Below are positions 44,178-52,711 of a stretch of DNA of 64,000 nucleotides, in pieces. A program made the translations under genes and the position numbers. Within the stretch, counting starts at the first letter, position 1; each line of letters begins with the position of its first letter. Where the stretch lies: positions 1 through 64,000 of the forward strand of contig NZ_AOLW01000022.1 of assembly GCF_000336615.1 (NCBI RefSeq), given 5' to 3'. Source of the DNA: Haloarcula amylolytica JCM 13557 (GTDB lineage Archaea > Halobacteriota > Halobacteria > Halobacteriales > Haloarculaceae). The notes beneath the pieces were generated by a model, which saw only the letters and a program-made list of their open reading frames with translations, searched no databases and had not been told where the DNA came from.

Positions 44178-44998
44178 TGCTCGCCGACAGCGACATCGAG
44201 CGGTGGCTCCGCGAGGACGTGGGCCACCACGACGTGACCAACGACGTGCCCGGGACGACCGAGGGCCGCCTGGTAGCGAAAGAGTCCGGCGTCGCCGCCG
44301 GTCTCGACGCCGCCACCGCTGTGTTCGAGTATCTGGACTGTGCGGTTGAGACACCGGTCGACTCCGGGGACGCTATCGACGCCGGCGACGTAGTGCTTCG
44401 CGTCGACGGCCCCGCGCAGTCGGTCCTCCGCGGCGAGCGCGTCGCCGTGAATATCACCGGCCACGCCTCGGGCGTGGCGACGAAGACGCGGGCCGCCGTC
44501 GATGCGGCGGAATCGGCTGCGACGGATTCCACGCCCCGCATTGCCGGCACGCGCAAGACGACTCCCGGCCTGCGCGGCATCGAGAAGCGAGCGGTAGCGG
44601 CCGGCGGCGGCGACACCCATCGACTGGACCTCTCGCACATGGTGATGATCAAGGACAACCATGTCGCCGAGATGGGACTGGTCGACGCCATCGAGCACTT
44701 CCGCGAGCGGGCGTCCTTCGCCACGAAACTCGACGTGGAGGTCGAAGCTCCGGCGGACGCCCCGCGGGCCGCCGAGGCCGGCGCGGACATCGTCCTGCTC
44801 GACAACATGACTCCCGCGGAAACTGAGCGGGCCGTCGACAGAGTGGCAACGTCTGCTTCCGACGCGCTTACCGAGGCTAGCGGCGGTATCACAGTTGCGG
44901 ACGTGCCGGCCTACGCCGAAACGGGCGTGGACATCATCTCGATGGGGTCGCTGACCCACTCCGCGCCGACGCTGGATTTCTCTTTCCGAACGGGCTGA
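44177..44998 (+). CDS. nadC: Nicotinate-nucleotide pyrophosphorylase (carboxylating)
   Basis: A 273-residue quinolinate phosphoribosyltransferase that makes nicotinate mononucleotide and CO2 from quinolinate and PRPP. Conserved features include EDVGHHDVTNDV near the N-terminus, AVNITGHASGVAT, ATTRKT-like AGTRKTTPGLRGIEK, GGGDTHRLDLSHMVMIKDNH with the catalytic Lys/His, and ASGGITVADVPAYAETGVD. A final GSLTHSAPTLDFSFRT matches the family end. Its start overlaps the nadB stop by one base (TGATG), so translation is coupled in the nad operon. Confidence 0.96.
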   Translation: MLADSDIERWLREDVGHHDVTNDVPGTTEGRLVAKESGVAAGLDAATAVFEYLDCAVETPVDSGDAIDAGDVVLRVDGPAQSVLRGERVAVNITGHASGVATKTRAAVDAAESAATDSTPRIAGTRKTTPGLRGIEKRAVAAGGGDTHRLDLSHMVMIKDNHVAEMGLVDAIEHFRERASFATKLDVEVEAPADAPRAAEAGADIVLLDNMTPAETERAVDRVATSASDALTEASGGITVADVPAYAETGVDIISMGSLTHSAPTLDFSFRTG

Positions 44999-45005
44999 GT
45001 CCCGG

Positions 45006-45497
45006 TTACTCCGGTCCACTCGTCGAAGATTCGGTTCTGAGTTCCGGCGGGAGTTCGAGTTGCTTGATACCGGCCCGCTCGTCGATTCGGAACCGATACA
45101 GCGCCGTGGCCTCCGTCTCGGCCGCCCGCTCGAACACGTCGGGCGTCCAGGAAGTGTCTATCTGTTCTTCGATTGCCCTGCGTTCGTCGCCAGGGACTCG
45201 TTCGATGGTCCCCGTCAGCAGGACGCTGCGCCAGTTGAACGTCGTTTCGACGTCGTAGATGAGAAACCGGGCAACGTCCGCGTGGTCGCTCACCGTCACT
45301 TTCCGGCTGTCGGCACCGAGAACGTAGACGAAGTAGAGCGTGGACTCGCCGTCGTACCAGAAACCAAGCGGGCGCAGTAGCGGCGCGGAATCGGTCGGGA
45401 CGCCAAGCACGCCGATGCTCTTCCGTTCGAGGGTCTTTTCGATGTCCTCGACGTCCATCTGGAGCATTCCGTAGTCTTCTAGTTCGGTAACTGTCAT
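45006..45497 (-). CDS. Pyridoxamine 5'-phosphate oxidase-like (PPOX) protein
   Basis: A 163-residue split-barrel FMN-binding-fold protein. Landmarks are VLGVPTDSAPLLRPLGFWYDG (strands 1-2), DHADVARFLIYDVETTFNWRSVLLTGTIE (central barrel) and the C-terminal RIDERAGIKQLELPPE. The family includes F420- and FMN-dependent reductases and small oxidases; the ligand here is unknown. The start at 45497 (MTVTELEDYGM) matches haloarchaeal relatives. Its stop is 7 bp from the nadC stop, so the genes converge. It is not part of the nad operon. Confidence 0.8.
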   Translation of the reverse strand: MTVTELEDYGMLQMDVEDIEKTLERKSIGVLGVPTDSAPLLRPLGFWYDGESTLYFVYVLGADSRKVTVSDHADVARFLIYDVETTFNWRSVLLTGTIERVPGDERRAIEEQIDTSWTPDVFERAAETEATALYRFRIDERAGIKQLELPPELRTESSTSGPE

Positions 45498-45587
45498 GTC
45501 GTCACTTGTCGGTAGACAATCATAAATCCATAGGGCGCTATCTCCGGGTTCTCCGCTCACGAGCGTGGCGCTTGCCGTCAGTCCGTC

Positions 45588-46322
45588 TCACTCCAGCCGG
45601 CGCGCCATCATCACCTCGTCGACCAGTTCGCCGTCGATCTCGTAGTGGCCATCGCGGACAGCCTCGACCGTCCAGCCGGTCTCCTTCAGGAAGTCGATGG
45701 CCCGCTCGTTCGTGGCCGGCAGGCTGTTGTACACCTTTCGACAGCCGCGGCTCGCGGCCCATTCGACCCCGCGGTGGAGCAGGTGGCTGCCGATACCGTG
45801 ACGGCGGTACGTCTCCATTACTCCGAGCGTGAGTTCGGCCGTCGACGCGAGTTCGGCCACCTCGGACATGGCGACGTGGACCCAGCCGACGACGTCGTCG
45901 TCGACCGTGGCGACGAACACGACGCGACAGCGATTGGGACCCCAGCGGACGAGCGTGTCCTCGTAGGCCAGTTGCTCGGCGACACCGGCCGCGATGATGT
46001 ACGGCGCTTCGCTGGTCACGTCGCGTATCGTCCCGACGACGCCGGAGAGGTCCGACGGCCGGGAAGGCCGTATCTCGTAGCTGACGCCGGCCTCGTAGTG
46101 TTCGGCCGTCTCGCCGTGGTGGAGCGCCACGGTCAGCTTCCCGTCCTCGGTGGCCTCGATGAGGTCGTCCCGTTTGAGAATGGAGACGTGGTGCTGGAAC
46201 CGCTCGGGGTCGACGCTGATGGCTTCGGCCACCTCGGCGGGCGCGACAGGGCCGTTCCGCTCCACGAACCGATACACATCGGACCGCTCACCGCCGAGTT
46301 CGAGGTCTGTTGGGGACGGCAT
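45588..46322 (-). CDS. HTH-GNAT fusion: winged-helix N-terminus with acetyltransferase domain
   Basis: A 244-residue fusion. Residues 8-72 are a winged helix (VYRFVERNGPVAPAEVAEAI, DPERFQHHVSILKRDDLIEA). Residues 80-240 are a GNAT domain with the CoA-binding motif TYRRHGIGSHLL in LGVMETYRRHGIGSHLLHRG, and the substrate region VYNSLPATNERAIDFLKETGW. It may couple acetylation to gene control, or act as a modified regulator. The start at 46322 opens directly into the HTH. It is a single gene, divergent from kptA with about 187 bp between them. Confidence 0.82.
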   Translation of the reverse strand: MPSPTDLELGGERSDVYRFVERNGPVAPAEVAEAISVDPERFQHHVSILKRDDLIEATEDGKLTVALHHGETAEHYEAGVSYEIRPSRPSDLSGVVGTIRDVTSEAPYIIAAGVAEQLAYEDTLVRWGPNRCRVVFVATVDDDVVGWVHVAMSEVAELASTAELTLGVMETYRRHGIGSHLLHRGVEWAASRGCRKVYNSLPATNERAIDFLKETGWTVEAVRDGHYEIDGELVDEVMMARRLE

Positions 46323-46508
46323 TTCGTTATGGCAGACTGATGACTGTATCTACTTGAAGATACCCGCCCGCCGGGATGGAGAGTTAAGCGCTACTTCGGA
46401 AGTAGCGGTGCCGTGGCCGCCGGTGAAAGCGTCTGGGACAGCTGTCGATACGCGGGCCGTCGTCACGTCCGCGTGACGCTTTTGTATGGTCGCGGCCCAA
46501 CCCCGACC

Positions 46509-47177
46509 ATGCCAGATGCGGTCCGTCGCTGTCCCGAGGACGGCTTCTTCGAGGGGAATGCGTGCCCGGTCTGTGACAGAGAGGGGACCCTCGTTCTCGA
46601 CGGCGCACGGCGACGACAGCTCTCGAAGTTCGTCTCCGGGGCGCTCAGACACTTTCCCGAGGACGCAGGCATCGAGGTAGACGAAGCGGGGTGGACGGCG
46701 TTTACCTCTCTCCACGCTGCTGTCGAGCGGAAGTACGACTGGGCCGACGGCGAGGCACTGGCTGGAGTCATCGCCACGGACCCGAAAGGGCGGTTCGAGC
46801 GGACAGGAACCAGTGACGAGTCAAGCACAGTAGCCGCTGGCGGCCGCGTTCGGGCGGCTTACGGGCACTCTGTCGACGTGACTCTCGACGCGACCGACAA
46901 CCCGGTCCCGACGACGCTGTATCACGGAACTGCGCCGCGAAACGCCGCCTCGATACGCGACGCGGGACTGAAGCCGATGGGGCGACAGACGGTCCACCTC
47001 TCGGACTCCGTCGCGGCGGCCCGCGAGGTGGGGCGTCGCCACGCCGCCGACCCCGTCGTGTTCGTCGTCGACGCCGCGGCGATGCAGGCCGACGACCGCC
47101 GAATCGTCAAGCGCGGGACCGAGACGTACACGACTGACCGCGTGCCGCCGGGGTATCTCTCACTGCTCGAAAAATAG
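46509..47177 (+). CDS. kptA: Probable RNA 2'-phosphotransferase
   Basis: A 222-residue Tpt1/KptA enzyme that transfers an internal RNA 2'-phosphate to NAD, releasing ADP-ribose-1''-2''-cyclic phosphate. The N-terminal zinc-ribbon-like part (CPEDGFFEGNACPVCD) shows three cysteines and lacks the fourth ligand. The catalytic domain starts with GARRRQLSKFVSGALRHFPED and has TLYHGTAPRNAASIRDAGLK (His and Arg) and VHLSDSVAAAREVGRRHA. It may complete tRNA-splicing clean-up or other RNA repair. A TATA-like 'cttttgtatg' at 46478-46487 precedes the ATG at 46509. Confidence 0.93.
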   Translation: MPDAVRRCPEDGFFEGNACPVCDREGTLVLDGARRRQLSKFVSGALRHFPEDAGIEVDEAGWTAFTSLHAAVERKYDWADGEALAGVIATDPKGRFERTGTSDESSTVAAGGRVRAAYGHSVDVTLDATDNPVPTTLYHGTAPRNAASIRDAGLKPMGRQTVHLSDSVAAAREVGRRHAADPVVFVVDAAAMQADDRRIVKRGTETYTTDRVPPGYLSLLEK

Positions 47178-47194
47178 CGTGATCGCGTCGCCCG

Positions 47195-48754
47195 CTATTC
47201 GACCAGCGGTGTGCCGGTCATCGCCTCCGGCTGGTCGATGCCCATGAGCATGAGCATCGTCGGCGCGAGGTCGGCCAGCGTCCCGCCGTCGCGGGCAGTC
47301 CGGCCACCGGCGGTCTCGTCGGCGGCGAGGTAGATGAACGGGACGGGGTTGGTCGTGTGGGCGGTGTGCGGGTCATCGACGGTCCCCATGTCGTCGGCGT
47401 TCCCGTGGTCGGCACAGATGAGAGTGTGGCCGCCGGCGGCCCCAATCGCCGCGACCAGCCGGCCGAGCTGTTCGTCGACGGTTTCGACGGCGGTCACCGC
47501 CGCGTCGAAGTCGCCGGTGTGGCCGACCATGTCGGGGTTGGCGAAGTTCAGGACCATCGCGTCGGGGTCCTCGCGGTCGATGAACTCGATGGCGGTGTCT
47601 GCCAGTTCCGGCGCGCTCATCTCCGGTTGCATGTCGTAGGTCGCCACGTCAGGGCTGTCGACGATTTCGCGGCTCTCGCCGTCAAACGCGACCTCCCGGC
47701 CGCCGTTGAGGAAGTAGGTGACGTGGGGGTATTTCTCCGTCTCGGCCAGCCGGATCTGGGTCTTCCCGGCCGCCGAAAGCACCTCGCCGAGCACGTCCTC
47801 GGGCTGGTTCGGCGGGAAGGCGACCGGCAGGTCGAACGTCTCGTCGTACTGCGTCATCGTCACCAGTCGGATGGCCGGCGGCTCGGTGTCGGCCCCCCAG
47901 TCCTCCGGGCGGATATCCCCGAGCATCCGGGTGAGCTGTCGGGCGCGGTCCGAGCGGAAGTTGAAGAAGACGACCGCGTCGCCGTCTTCGAAGCCGGCGT
48001 GGTCGCCGACGGTCGTCGGCTCGATGAACTCGTCGGTAGTGTCGCGGGCATAGGATTCAGTGGCGGCCGCGACAGCGTCGGCGGCGTGGTGGTCGCCCTC
48101 GCGGTGAACGATGGCGTCGTAGGCCCGGCGGGTCCGCTCCCAGTTCTGGTCGCGGTCCATTGCGTAGTAGCGGCCGCAGACGGTGGCGACGTGGCCAGTT
48201 CCGTGCGCCTCGGCGTGGGCTTCGAGGTCGGTGAGGTAGTCCTCGCCGCCGGTCGGAGAGGTGTCGCGGCCGTCGGTGAAGGCGTGCGAGACGGCGTCGG
48301 TCCCGCGCTCGCCGGCGAGTTCGATGAGCGCGTGGAGGTGGTCCTGATAGGAGTGGACGCCGCCGTCCGAAACGAGGCCCATGAAGTGGACTCGACCGCC
48401 GTGTTCCTCGGCGTGCTCGAATGCCGACAGAACCGTTTCGTTCTCGAAGAACGGCGGGTCCTGTGCGGCGTCGTCCGGTGGCGACTGGCCCCGCGAGCGG
48501 GCGATGCTGTCGCTGACGCGGGCGGAGTCCTGTTTGACGACGCGGCCGGCCCCGATGTTGAGGTGGCCGACCTCGGAGTTACCCATCTGACCTTCCGGGA
48601 GACCGACCCGGCGGCCGTGGGTGGCAAGCGTCGACGCTGTGCCCGCGTCTCGGTAGCGGTCGAAGTTCGGCGTGTCGGCGGCGGCGACGGCATCCCGGAC
48701 ATCGTCGTCCGGATTCAGGCCCCACCCGTCTAAGATGATGAGTCCGACGTCCAT
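47195..48754 (-). CDS. gpmI: 2,3-bisphosphoglycerate-independent phosphoglycerate mutase
   Basis: A 519-residue Mn-dependent enzyme of glycolysis/gluconeogenesis interconverting 3- and 2-phosphoglycerate. Features include LIILDGWGLNPDDD at the N-terminus, the phosphoserine site GQMGNSEVGHLNIGAGR, and the metal-binding ADHGNADDMGTVDDPHTAH in the C-terminal half. VMNFAN-like VLNFANPDMVGHTGDFDA supplies further metal ligands. The start at 48754 (MDVGLIILDGWG) excludes 33 upstream codons lacking family match. It is monocistronic and convergent with kptA. Confidence 0.96.
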   Translation of the reverse strand: MDVGLIILDGWGLNPDDDVRDAVAAADTPNFDRYRDAGTASTLATHGRRVGLPEGQMGNSEVGHLNIGAGRVVKQDSARVSDSIARSRGQSPPDDAAQDPPFFENETVLSAFEHAEEHGGRVHFMGLVSDGGVHSYQDHLHALIELAGERGTDAVSHAFTDGRDTSPTGGEDYLTDLEAHAEAHGTGHVATVCGRYYAMDRDQNWERTRRAYDAIVHREGDHHAADAVAAATESYARDTTDEFIEPTTVGDHAGFEDGDAVVFFNFRSDRARQLTRMLGDIRPEDWGADTEPPAIRLVTMTQYDETFDLPVAFPPNQPEDVLGEVLSAAGKTQIRLAETEKYPHVTYFLNGGREVAFDGESREIVDSPDVATYDMQPEMSAPELADTAIEFIDREDPDAMVLNFANPDMVGHTGDFDAAVTAVETVDEQLGRLVAAIGAAGGHTLICADHGNADDMGTVDDPHTAHTTNPVPFIYLAADETAGGRTARDGGTLADLAPTMLMLMGIDQPEAMTGTPLVE

Positions 48755-48924
48755 ACCCGGTGGGTCACGCGACCGGCCTAATACACTGTCGGTCAGCCCC
48801 GAACGTGACGGTCGATAATGCGAAATTCGGCGGTTCTGGTGTCGGTACTCCATATCACTACCCTGCTATCACTGCCAGTATCGGGAACCCTGAAATTAAG
48901 AGGGAGGCCCGCCTTCGGTCTGGC

Positions 48925-49317
48925 ATGACTCGGAACATTCTCTCGGACGATCTGGCCGACGCAATCGTCACGACAGCCCGGACAGCGACGGGTGACTCGC
49001 TCCGTTCAGTGACGTATTTCACGCGTGCGAACTTCGAGCAACTCTACCTGCGGGAGGACCTCGAACAGGACGCCGACCTCAACGACTTCGTCGGTCACGA
49101 GTGGCAGGGGTACAAGCAGACGAAAAACGCATATCAGGAGTCCGAACTGGGCGACTACCGCTTCACCGTCCGCGCGTTCTCTAACGGCTACCTCCTGCGG
49201 GCGACGACCGAGCGCCAGGGCGTGCTCATCACCACGGACGGCCTGACGATGCAGTCCTACGAGGAGATCGCCGAGGCCATCGAACGCATCCTCCGTGAAG
49301 AGTCCGGCAAGGAGTAA
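48925..49317 (+). CDS. Small haloarchaeal protein, DUF7522-like
   Basis: A 130-residue soluble protein starting MTRNILSDDLADAIVTTART. Landmarks are YFTRANFEQLYLREDLEQD, LGDYRFTVRAFSNGYLLRAT and LITTDGLTMQSYEEIAEAIE. The pattern, a mixed alpha/beta fold without cysteines, matches haloarchaeal DUF7522 to my memory; the role is unknown. Its stop codon forms the left edge of the large inverted-repeat structure that follows. It is divergent from gpmI across 170 bp. Confidence 0.7.
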   Translation: MTRNILSDDLADAIVTTARTATGDSLRSVTYFTRANFEQLYLREDLEQDADLNDFVGHEWQGYKQTKNAYQESELGDYRFTVRAFSNGYLLRATTERQGVLITTDGLTMQSYEEIAEAIERILREESGKE

Positions 49318-49397
49318 TACTGTCGGCTGTAACTGTTACAAGATATTCGCCAACCCCGGAGTGGCGGAATTCGTCACAGACGGACAGCCGACAGTAT
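49317..49397. repeat. 81-bp element with perfect 14-bp inverted repeats
   Basis: ATACTGTCGGCTGT (49317-49330) and ACAGCCGACAGTAT (49384-49397) are perfect inverted copies. Inside lie the palindrome GTAACTGTTAC (49329-49339) and a second hairpin, TTCGCCA/TGGCGGAA. The element starts at the last base of the DUF7522-like gene's stop codon and ends 57 bp before nurA. A terminator, an RNA structure or a miniature transposon end-pair are all possible. No target duplication is obvious. Confidence 0.7.
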
Positions 49398-49454
49398 AAG
49401 CGCCGAATCGGCAGGTGACCAAAGGGTTATGCCCGTCCCCGCGAACGCACGGGC

Positions 49455-50705
49455 ATGACGCTGGACCCGGTCCACGTCGACGGCATCGCCAAGCTCGCCG
49501 GGCAGGTGCGCGAGACCGTCGAGACGAGCGACCAGGAGGCGGCCGCCGAGGAAGTCTGGGAGAGTTTTCTCGACCCGCTGTGGCAGGACGGAACGAAGAT
49601 TCTGGAACCGCTAGACGAGCAGCGCCGCCGGAAGGTCCCTATCGAGGATATCGCGCTGGCGGACCCGCCGTTTCCGACCCAGCACGGCCTGGATTCGGGG
49701 ACTATCAATCCCACGACGTTCAAGAACGGGCTGGTGCTGGACGTGGCACAGGCGGCGATGGGCAGCGTACCTTCGGACGTCGAACTCCACCGCGGCCGAA
49801 CGATTATCATGGCCGTCCACTCGAACGACGCGACGCTGGGATTCGACGGCGACTGGCAGGGCGGGGACCGCGGCTACGCCAAGCGGCGCGTCCTCGACGT
49901 GCCACAGGTCGACCGCTACGAGCAGCGGGTCGTCCACGCGCTGGCGCTGTACCTCGCGGAGAGCCAGCACGCGCTGACAAACGCCGACGTGGTCGAGGAC
50001 CTGTTCATCCTCGACGGGCCGATCTACCCGACCGGCGTGCTCCGCTGGGCCGACCGCGACACCGAACTGGCCGACCTGCTTGCCGAGGACGACCGCCCGA
50101 AGACGGTGGTCAACAACTACGTCGACCTCGTCGAGCGGTTCGTCGAACGGGACGTTCCGATGGTGGGATTCATCAAGAACTCCTCGACGAAGGCCCTCAC
50201 ACGGGCGCTGCGGCGCAAGACCAACGCCCCCTGGGTGAACGACACCGCCTTCTTCCGCCGAATTCTGGAGCGACGCGACGACGAGGGAGAACTGCAGACC
50301 GACTGTCTCACTGCGACGAACTGGTTCCGCTCGCGGGGCGGAACTGACGGCATCATGGCCGCCGACGGCGACGCGCTGGGCATCGAGCGGTCGCTCGACC
50401 CCGAAGCCTACGAAGTGACGTTTTTCGTCCTCTACGACCCACGTTCCGACCTCGTGTTCCGCATCGAGGCCCCGTACGCGTTCACTAAAGACCCGGAGTG
50501 CCGGGCCAAACTCACGCGGCAGATACTCCACGATGTGGCCCGCGAGCAGGGGCCGCCGCTGGCTATCGGGAAGGCCGATGAACTCGCCAAAATTGACCGC
50601 CAGGGGAGCGAGGAACTCACTCGCCGCATCGAGCGGACCTTCGAGACTGACCGCGAGCGGGAGTTCAACGATATCCGGTGGGGCGCCGTCGAGGAATCGT
50701 TCTGA
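49455..50705 (+). CDS. nurA: NurA-type nuclease
   Basis: A 416-residue archaeal NurA, the Mn-dependent 5'-3' nuclease partner of the HerA helicase in DNA end resection. The NurA domain carries the metal-binding Asp in GLDSGTINPTTFKNG and the second Asp in EDLFILDGPIYPTG. MVGFIKNSSTKALTRALR and the acidic C-terminal RIERTFETDREREFNDIRWG are conserved in haloarchaeal members. Its start ATG (MTLDPVHVDGIAK) is at 49455. herA lies 2 kb downstream in the same orientation but not adjacent. Confidence 0.92.
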   Translation: MTLDPVHVDGIAKLAGQVRETVETSDQEAAAEEVWESFLDPLWQDGTKILEPLDEQRRRKVPIEDIALADPPFPTQHGLDSGTINPTTFKNGLVLDVAQAAMGSVPSDVELHRGRTIIMAVHSNDATLGFDGDWQGGDRGYAKRRVLDVPQVDRYEQRVVHALALYLAESQHALTNADVVEDLFILDGPIYPTGVLRWADRDTELADLLAEDDRPKTVVNNYVDLVERFVERDVPMVGFIKNSSTKALTRALRRKTNAPWVNDTAFFRRILERRDDEGELQTDCLTATNWFRSRGGTDGIMAADGDALGIERSLDPEAYEVTFFVLYDPRSDLVFRIEAPYAFTKDPECRAKLTRQILHDVAREQGPPLAIGKADELAKIDRQGSEELTRRIERTFETDREREFNDIRWGAVEESF

Positions 50706-50711
50706 AGCGTG

Positions 50712-51014
50712 CTAATCGCGGCGGGCCAGAACGATGGCGTACAGGAGGGCGATGAGCCCAACGAGTTCTGTGATAGTTCCCGGAAGGGGAAACACCACTC
50801 GCGGGAGGACCTGCACGGCACTGAGGGTAACGAGGTACGAGACGAAGGTGAGGAGGCTGATTCCGACGGCCAGTGCGAGCATAGAGCGGGTCCGTCGTCG
50901 ACGGTAGCCAACGAGCGCCAATGCAGCAATGAGCAGCCCGACCCCCGTCTGTGCGAGGTGGAAAGCAGTGTTCACGGTAACCCACGTTTCGGCGGAGAGG
51001 CCGGCAAACTCCAT
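50712..51014 (-). CDS. DUF7521-like small membrane protein
   Basis: A 100-residue protein with three hydrophobic helices (about 15-35, 42-62, 73-96). Landmarks are TWVTVNTAFHLAQTGVGLLI, RSMLALAVGISLLTFVSYLV and GTITELVGLIALLYAIVLARRD. It matches the haloarchaeal DUF7521-type proteins that accompany HTH regulators. Its start ATG overlaps the stop of the upstream wHTH gene by one base (TGATG), so the two are co-translated. Role unknown, perhaps membrane sequestration of the regulator. Confidence 0.75.
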   Translation of the reverse strand: MEFAGLSAETWVTVNTAFHLAQTGVGLLIAALALVGYRRRRTRSMLALAVGISLLTFVSYLVTLSAVQVLPRVVFPLPGTITELVGLIALLYAIVLARRD

Positions 51015-51379
51015 CAGAGCCCCTCCCAGAGATCCACTAGAGCGTCGGCGAACTCGTGTGTCTTCGACTCGACGGAGAGGGTCACGTCGAAGGTCCCGTC
51101 GGTAAGCCGCACAGTGAGCGCGTCCATCTGTGCCTCGTACACGTCCGCGTGGTGCCCGTCGTCCGCGAGTTGCGTTCGAGCGGCGACGAGGCCGCAGTCC
51201 TCAAGCGCGTCGAGGCGGCGATACACGGTCGAGAGTGACATGTCGCAGTCGTTGCTGAGTTCGGTTGCTGTCATCGGTCTGTGACTCGTGGCTGCAAGGA
51301 GCGCGCGAGCGTAGTCATCGTCGAGGAGGGCGAACACCTCGGTCGGGGACGGGTCCTCGGCCACGCGCAGTGGGTTCAC
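51014..51379 (-). CDS. ArsR-type winged-helix regulator coupled to DUF7521-like gene
   Basis: A 121-residue regulator. The winged helix (about 10-80) includes VFALLDDDYARALLAATSH, MTATELSNDCDMSLSTVYRRLDALED and a wing at TQLADDGHHADVYE. No metal-sensing Cys motif is evident. The C-terminal 35 residues (TVRLTDGTFDVTLSVES) may dimerise or contact the membrane partner. Paired wHTH plus small-membrane-protein genes are common in haloarchaea, suggesting membrane-linked transcription control. The stop overlaps the next gene by one base. Confidence 0.82.
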   Translation of the reverse strand: MNPLRVAEDPSPTEVFALLDDDYARALLAATSHRPMTATELSNDCDMSLSTVYRRLDALEDCGLVAARTQLADDGHHADVYEAQMDALTVRLTDGTFDVTLSVESKTHEFADALVDLWEGL

Positions 51380-51453
51380 CCGTCACATTGGTATAACTCA
51401 CTGGTCGTTCGCTGACTCAGAAAACGGGCCGCCGTTCTCCACAGACCTGTCGG

Positions 51454-51789
51454 CTACGCCGTCTCGGCCTGCTGCACCGTCACGTCGACCGTCTCGCCGG
51501 CCACGCCGAGCCGGGCGAACTGCGTTCTGACATGTTCTTTGGCCGCGTCGATTGCCGCATCGCGCGTCTCGAAGCCACGGGGCATCGGGGATTCGAAGGC
51601 GATTCGGATCTCGCGGTCGTCGATGGACTGGACCTGTCCGCCGCTTTCGACCTCGTAGAAAGCGTCACAGACCCAGACGTAGGGCGTCCCCTCGTCCGGC
51701 GCGCCCTTGAACTCGGGCGGCTCCTCGCCCGGCTCGTACAGCGTCCCGGTCAGCGCCGTCCCGCCCGCGGTCCCCCGAATAAGCAACAT
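51454..51789 (-). CDS. DUF7113-like small protein
   Basis: A 111-residue soluble protein, MLLIRGTAGGTALTGTLYEP at the N-terminus, then YVWVCDAFYEVESGGQVQSI and DDREIRIAFESPMPRGFETR. The C-terminal helix contains AAKEHVRTQFARLGVAGE. I recall this pattern as haloarchaeal DUF7113; the function is unknown. The start at 51789 is chosen for this conserved N-terminus. It is 43 bp downstream of the endonuclease-like gene in the same orientation, so an operon is plausible. Confidence 0.72.
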   Translation of the reverse strand: MLLIRGTAGGTALTGTLYEPGEEPPEFKGAPDEGTPYVWVCDAFYEVESGGQVQSIDDREIRIAFESPMPRGFETRDAAIDAAKEHVRTQFARLGVAGETVDVTVQQAETA

Positions 51790-51832
51790 AGTTACACGTA
51801 GGGGCCACACAGGCAAAAGATTCTCCCTCGGG

Positions 51833-52624
51833 TCAGGGTTCACAGTCGACCACGACGGGCAGGTGGTCGGAGCCGTAGTGGTCGTCGTCGCGGTCGGCGA
51901 TGACCGCTCTGGTGTCGACGGCCACGTCCTCGCTGACGAACACATGGTCGATCCCCATCTCGGGGAGCAGGTTGTGGAAATCGGTCCGGCTCGTCGTCGG
52001 GCCGTGGGTCGCGGTCGCTGTGTCGCGGGCGTCGACGAGCGTGCGGCCGTCCGGGAGTTCGTGGCCCTCGGCCCGCTCGTAGGCCGGTTCGCCGACGACG
52101 CAGTTGAAATCGCCGGTCACGACCGCGGGGGCCTCACGGGCGATGGAATCGAGGTGGTCGAGAACCAGTTCGATGCCCTCGACCCGCGCGTCAGCCCCTC
52201 GATGGTCCAGATGCGTGTTCAGACACAGCAGATCCTCGTCGGTGTCGCGATCACGGAGGCGCGCCCAGGTCGCCACGCGAGGGTATGCGGCGTCCCAGCC
52301 GACGCTGCTCGGCTCGGCGGGCTGTTCGGAGAGCCAGAACGTGTTCGTGGCCGCGCAGTCGAAGCGCTCGGCCCGGTAGCCGATGGCCGTGTGCTCCCCA
52401 CCGGCGTCGACGGCGTCACGCGGGTCACCGACCCACTCGTAGCCGTCCAGCAACACCTCTAGCTCCCGGAGCTGGTGGGCCATCGCTTCCTGAATCCCGA
52501 TAATGTCGGGGTCGTGATACCGGAGTATTCCCGCCACCAGCCGCCGCCTGTGGGGCCACCCGTCTCCCCCGTCCCCGGCGGTGTCGTACCGCACATTGAA
52601 AGACATCACCCGCGTCGGCTTCAT
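51833..52624 (-). CDS. Endonuclease/exonuclease/phosphatase (EEP) family protein
   Basis: A 263-residue metal-dependent phosphoesterase. All family motifs are present: VMSFNVRYD (Asn), DIIGIQEAM (Glu), LCLNTHLDHRG (His/Asp), VTGDFNCVVG (Asp-x-Asn), MGIDHVFVS and GSDHLPVVVDCE (final Asp-His). The substrate could be DNA, a phospholipid or an inositol phosphate; the short single-domain form fits ExoIII-like or nocturnin-like enzymes. The start at 52624 (MKPTRVMSFNVRYD) is the family start. It is divergent from herA, with 87 bp between them. Confidence 0.9.
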   Translation of the reverse strand: MKPTRVMSFNVRYDTAGDGGDGWPHRRRLVAGILRYHDPDIIGIQEAMAHQLRELEVLLDGYEWVGDPRDAVDAGGEHTAIGYRAERFDCAATNTFWLSEQPAEPSSVGWDAAYPRVATWARLRDRDTDEDLLCLNTHLDHRGADARVEGIELVLDHLDSIAREAPAVVTGDFNCVVGEPAYERAEGHELPDGRTLVDARDTATATHGPTTSRTDFHNLLPEMGIDHVFVSEDVAVDTRAVIADRDDDHYGSDHLPVVVDCEP

Positions 52625-52711
52625 ATGCGTTCGTTGACAGCCATCCGGGTAAGGTTTCACATTCATGCTGCCGGGGAAAGGTGTTAATCCCCGGCTACCC
52701 TGAACTGGGGT

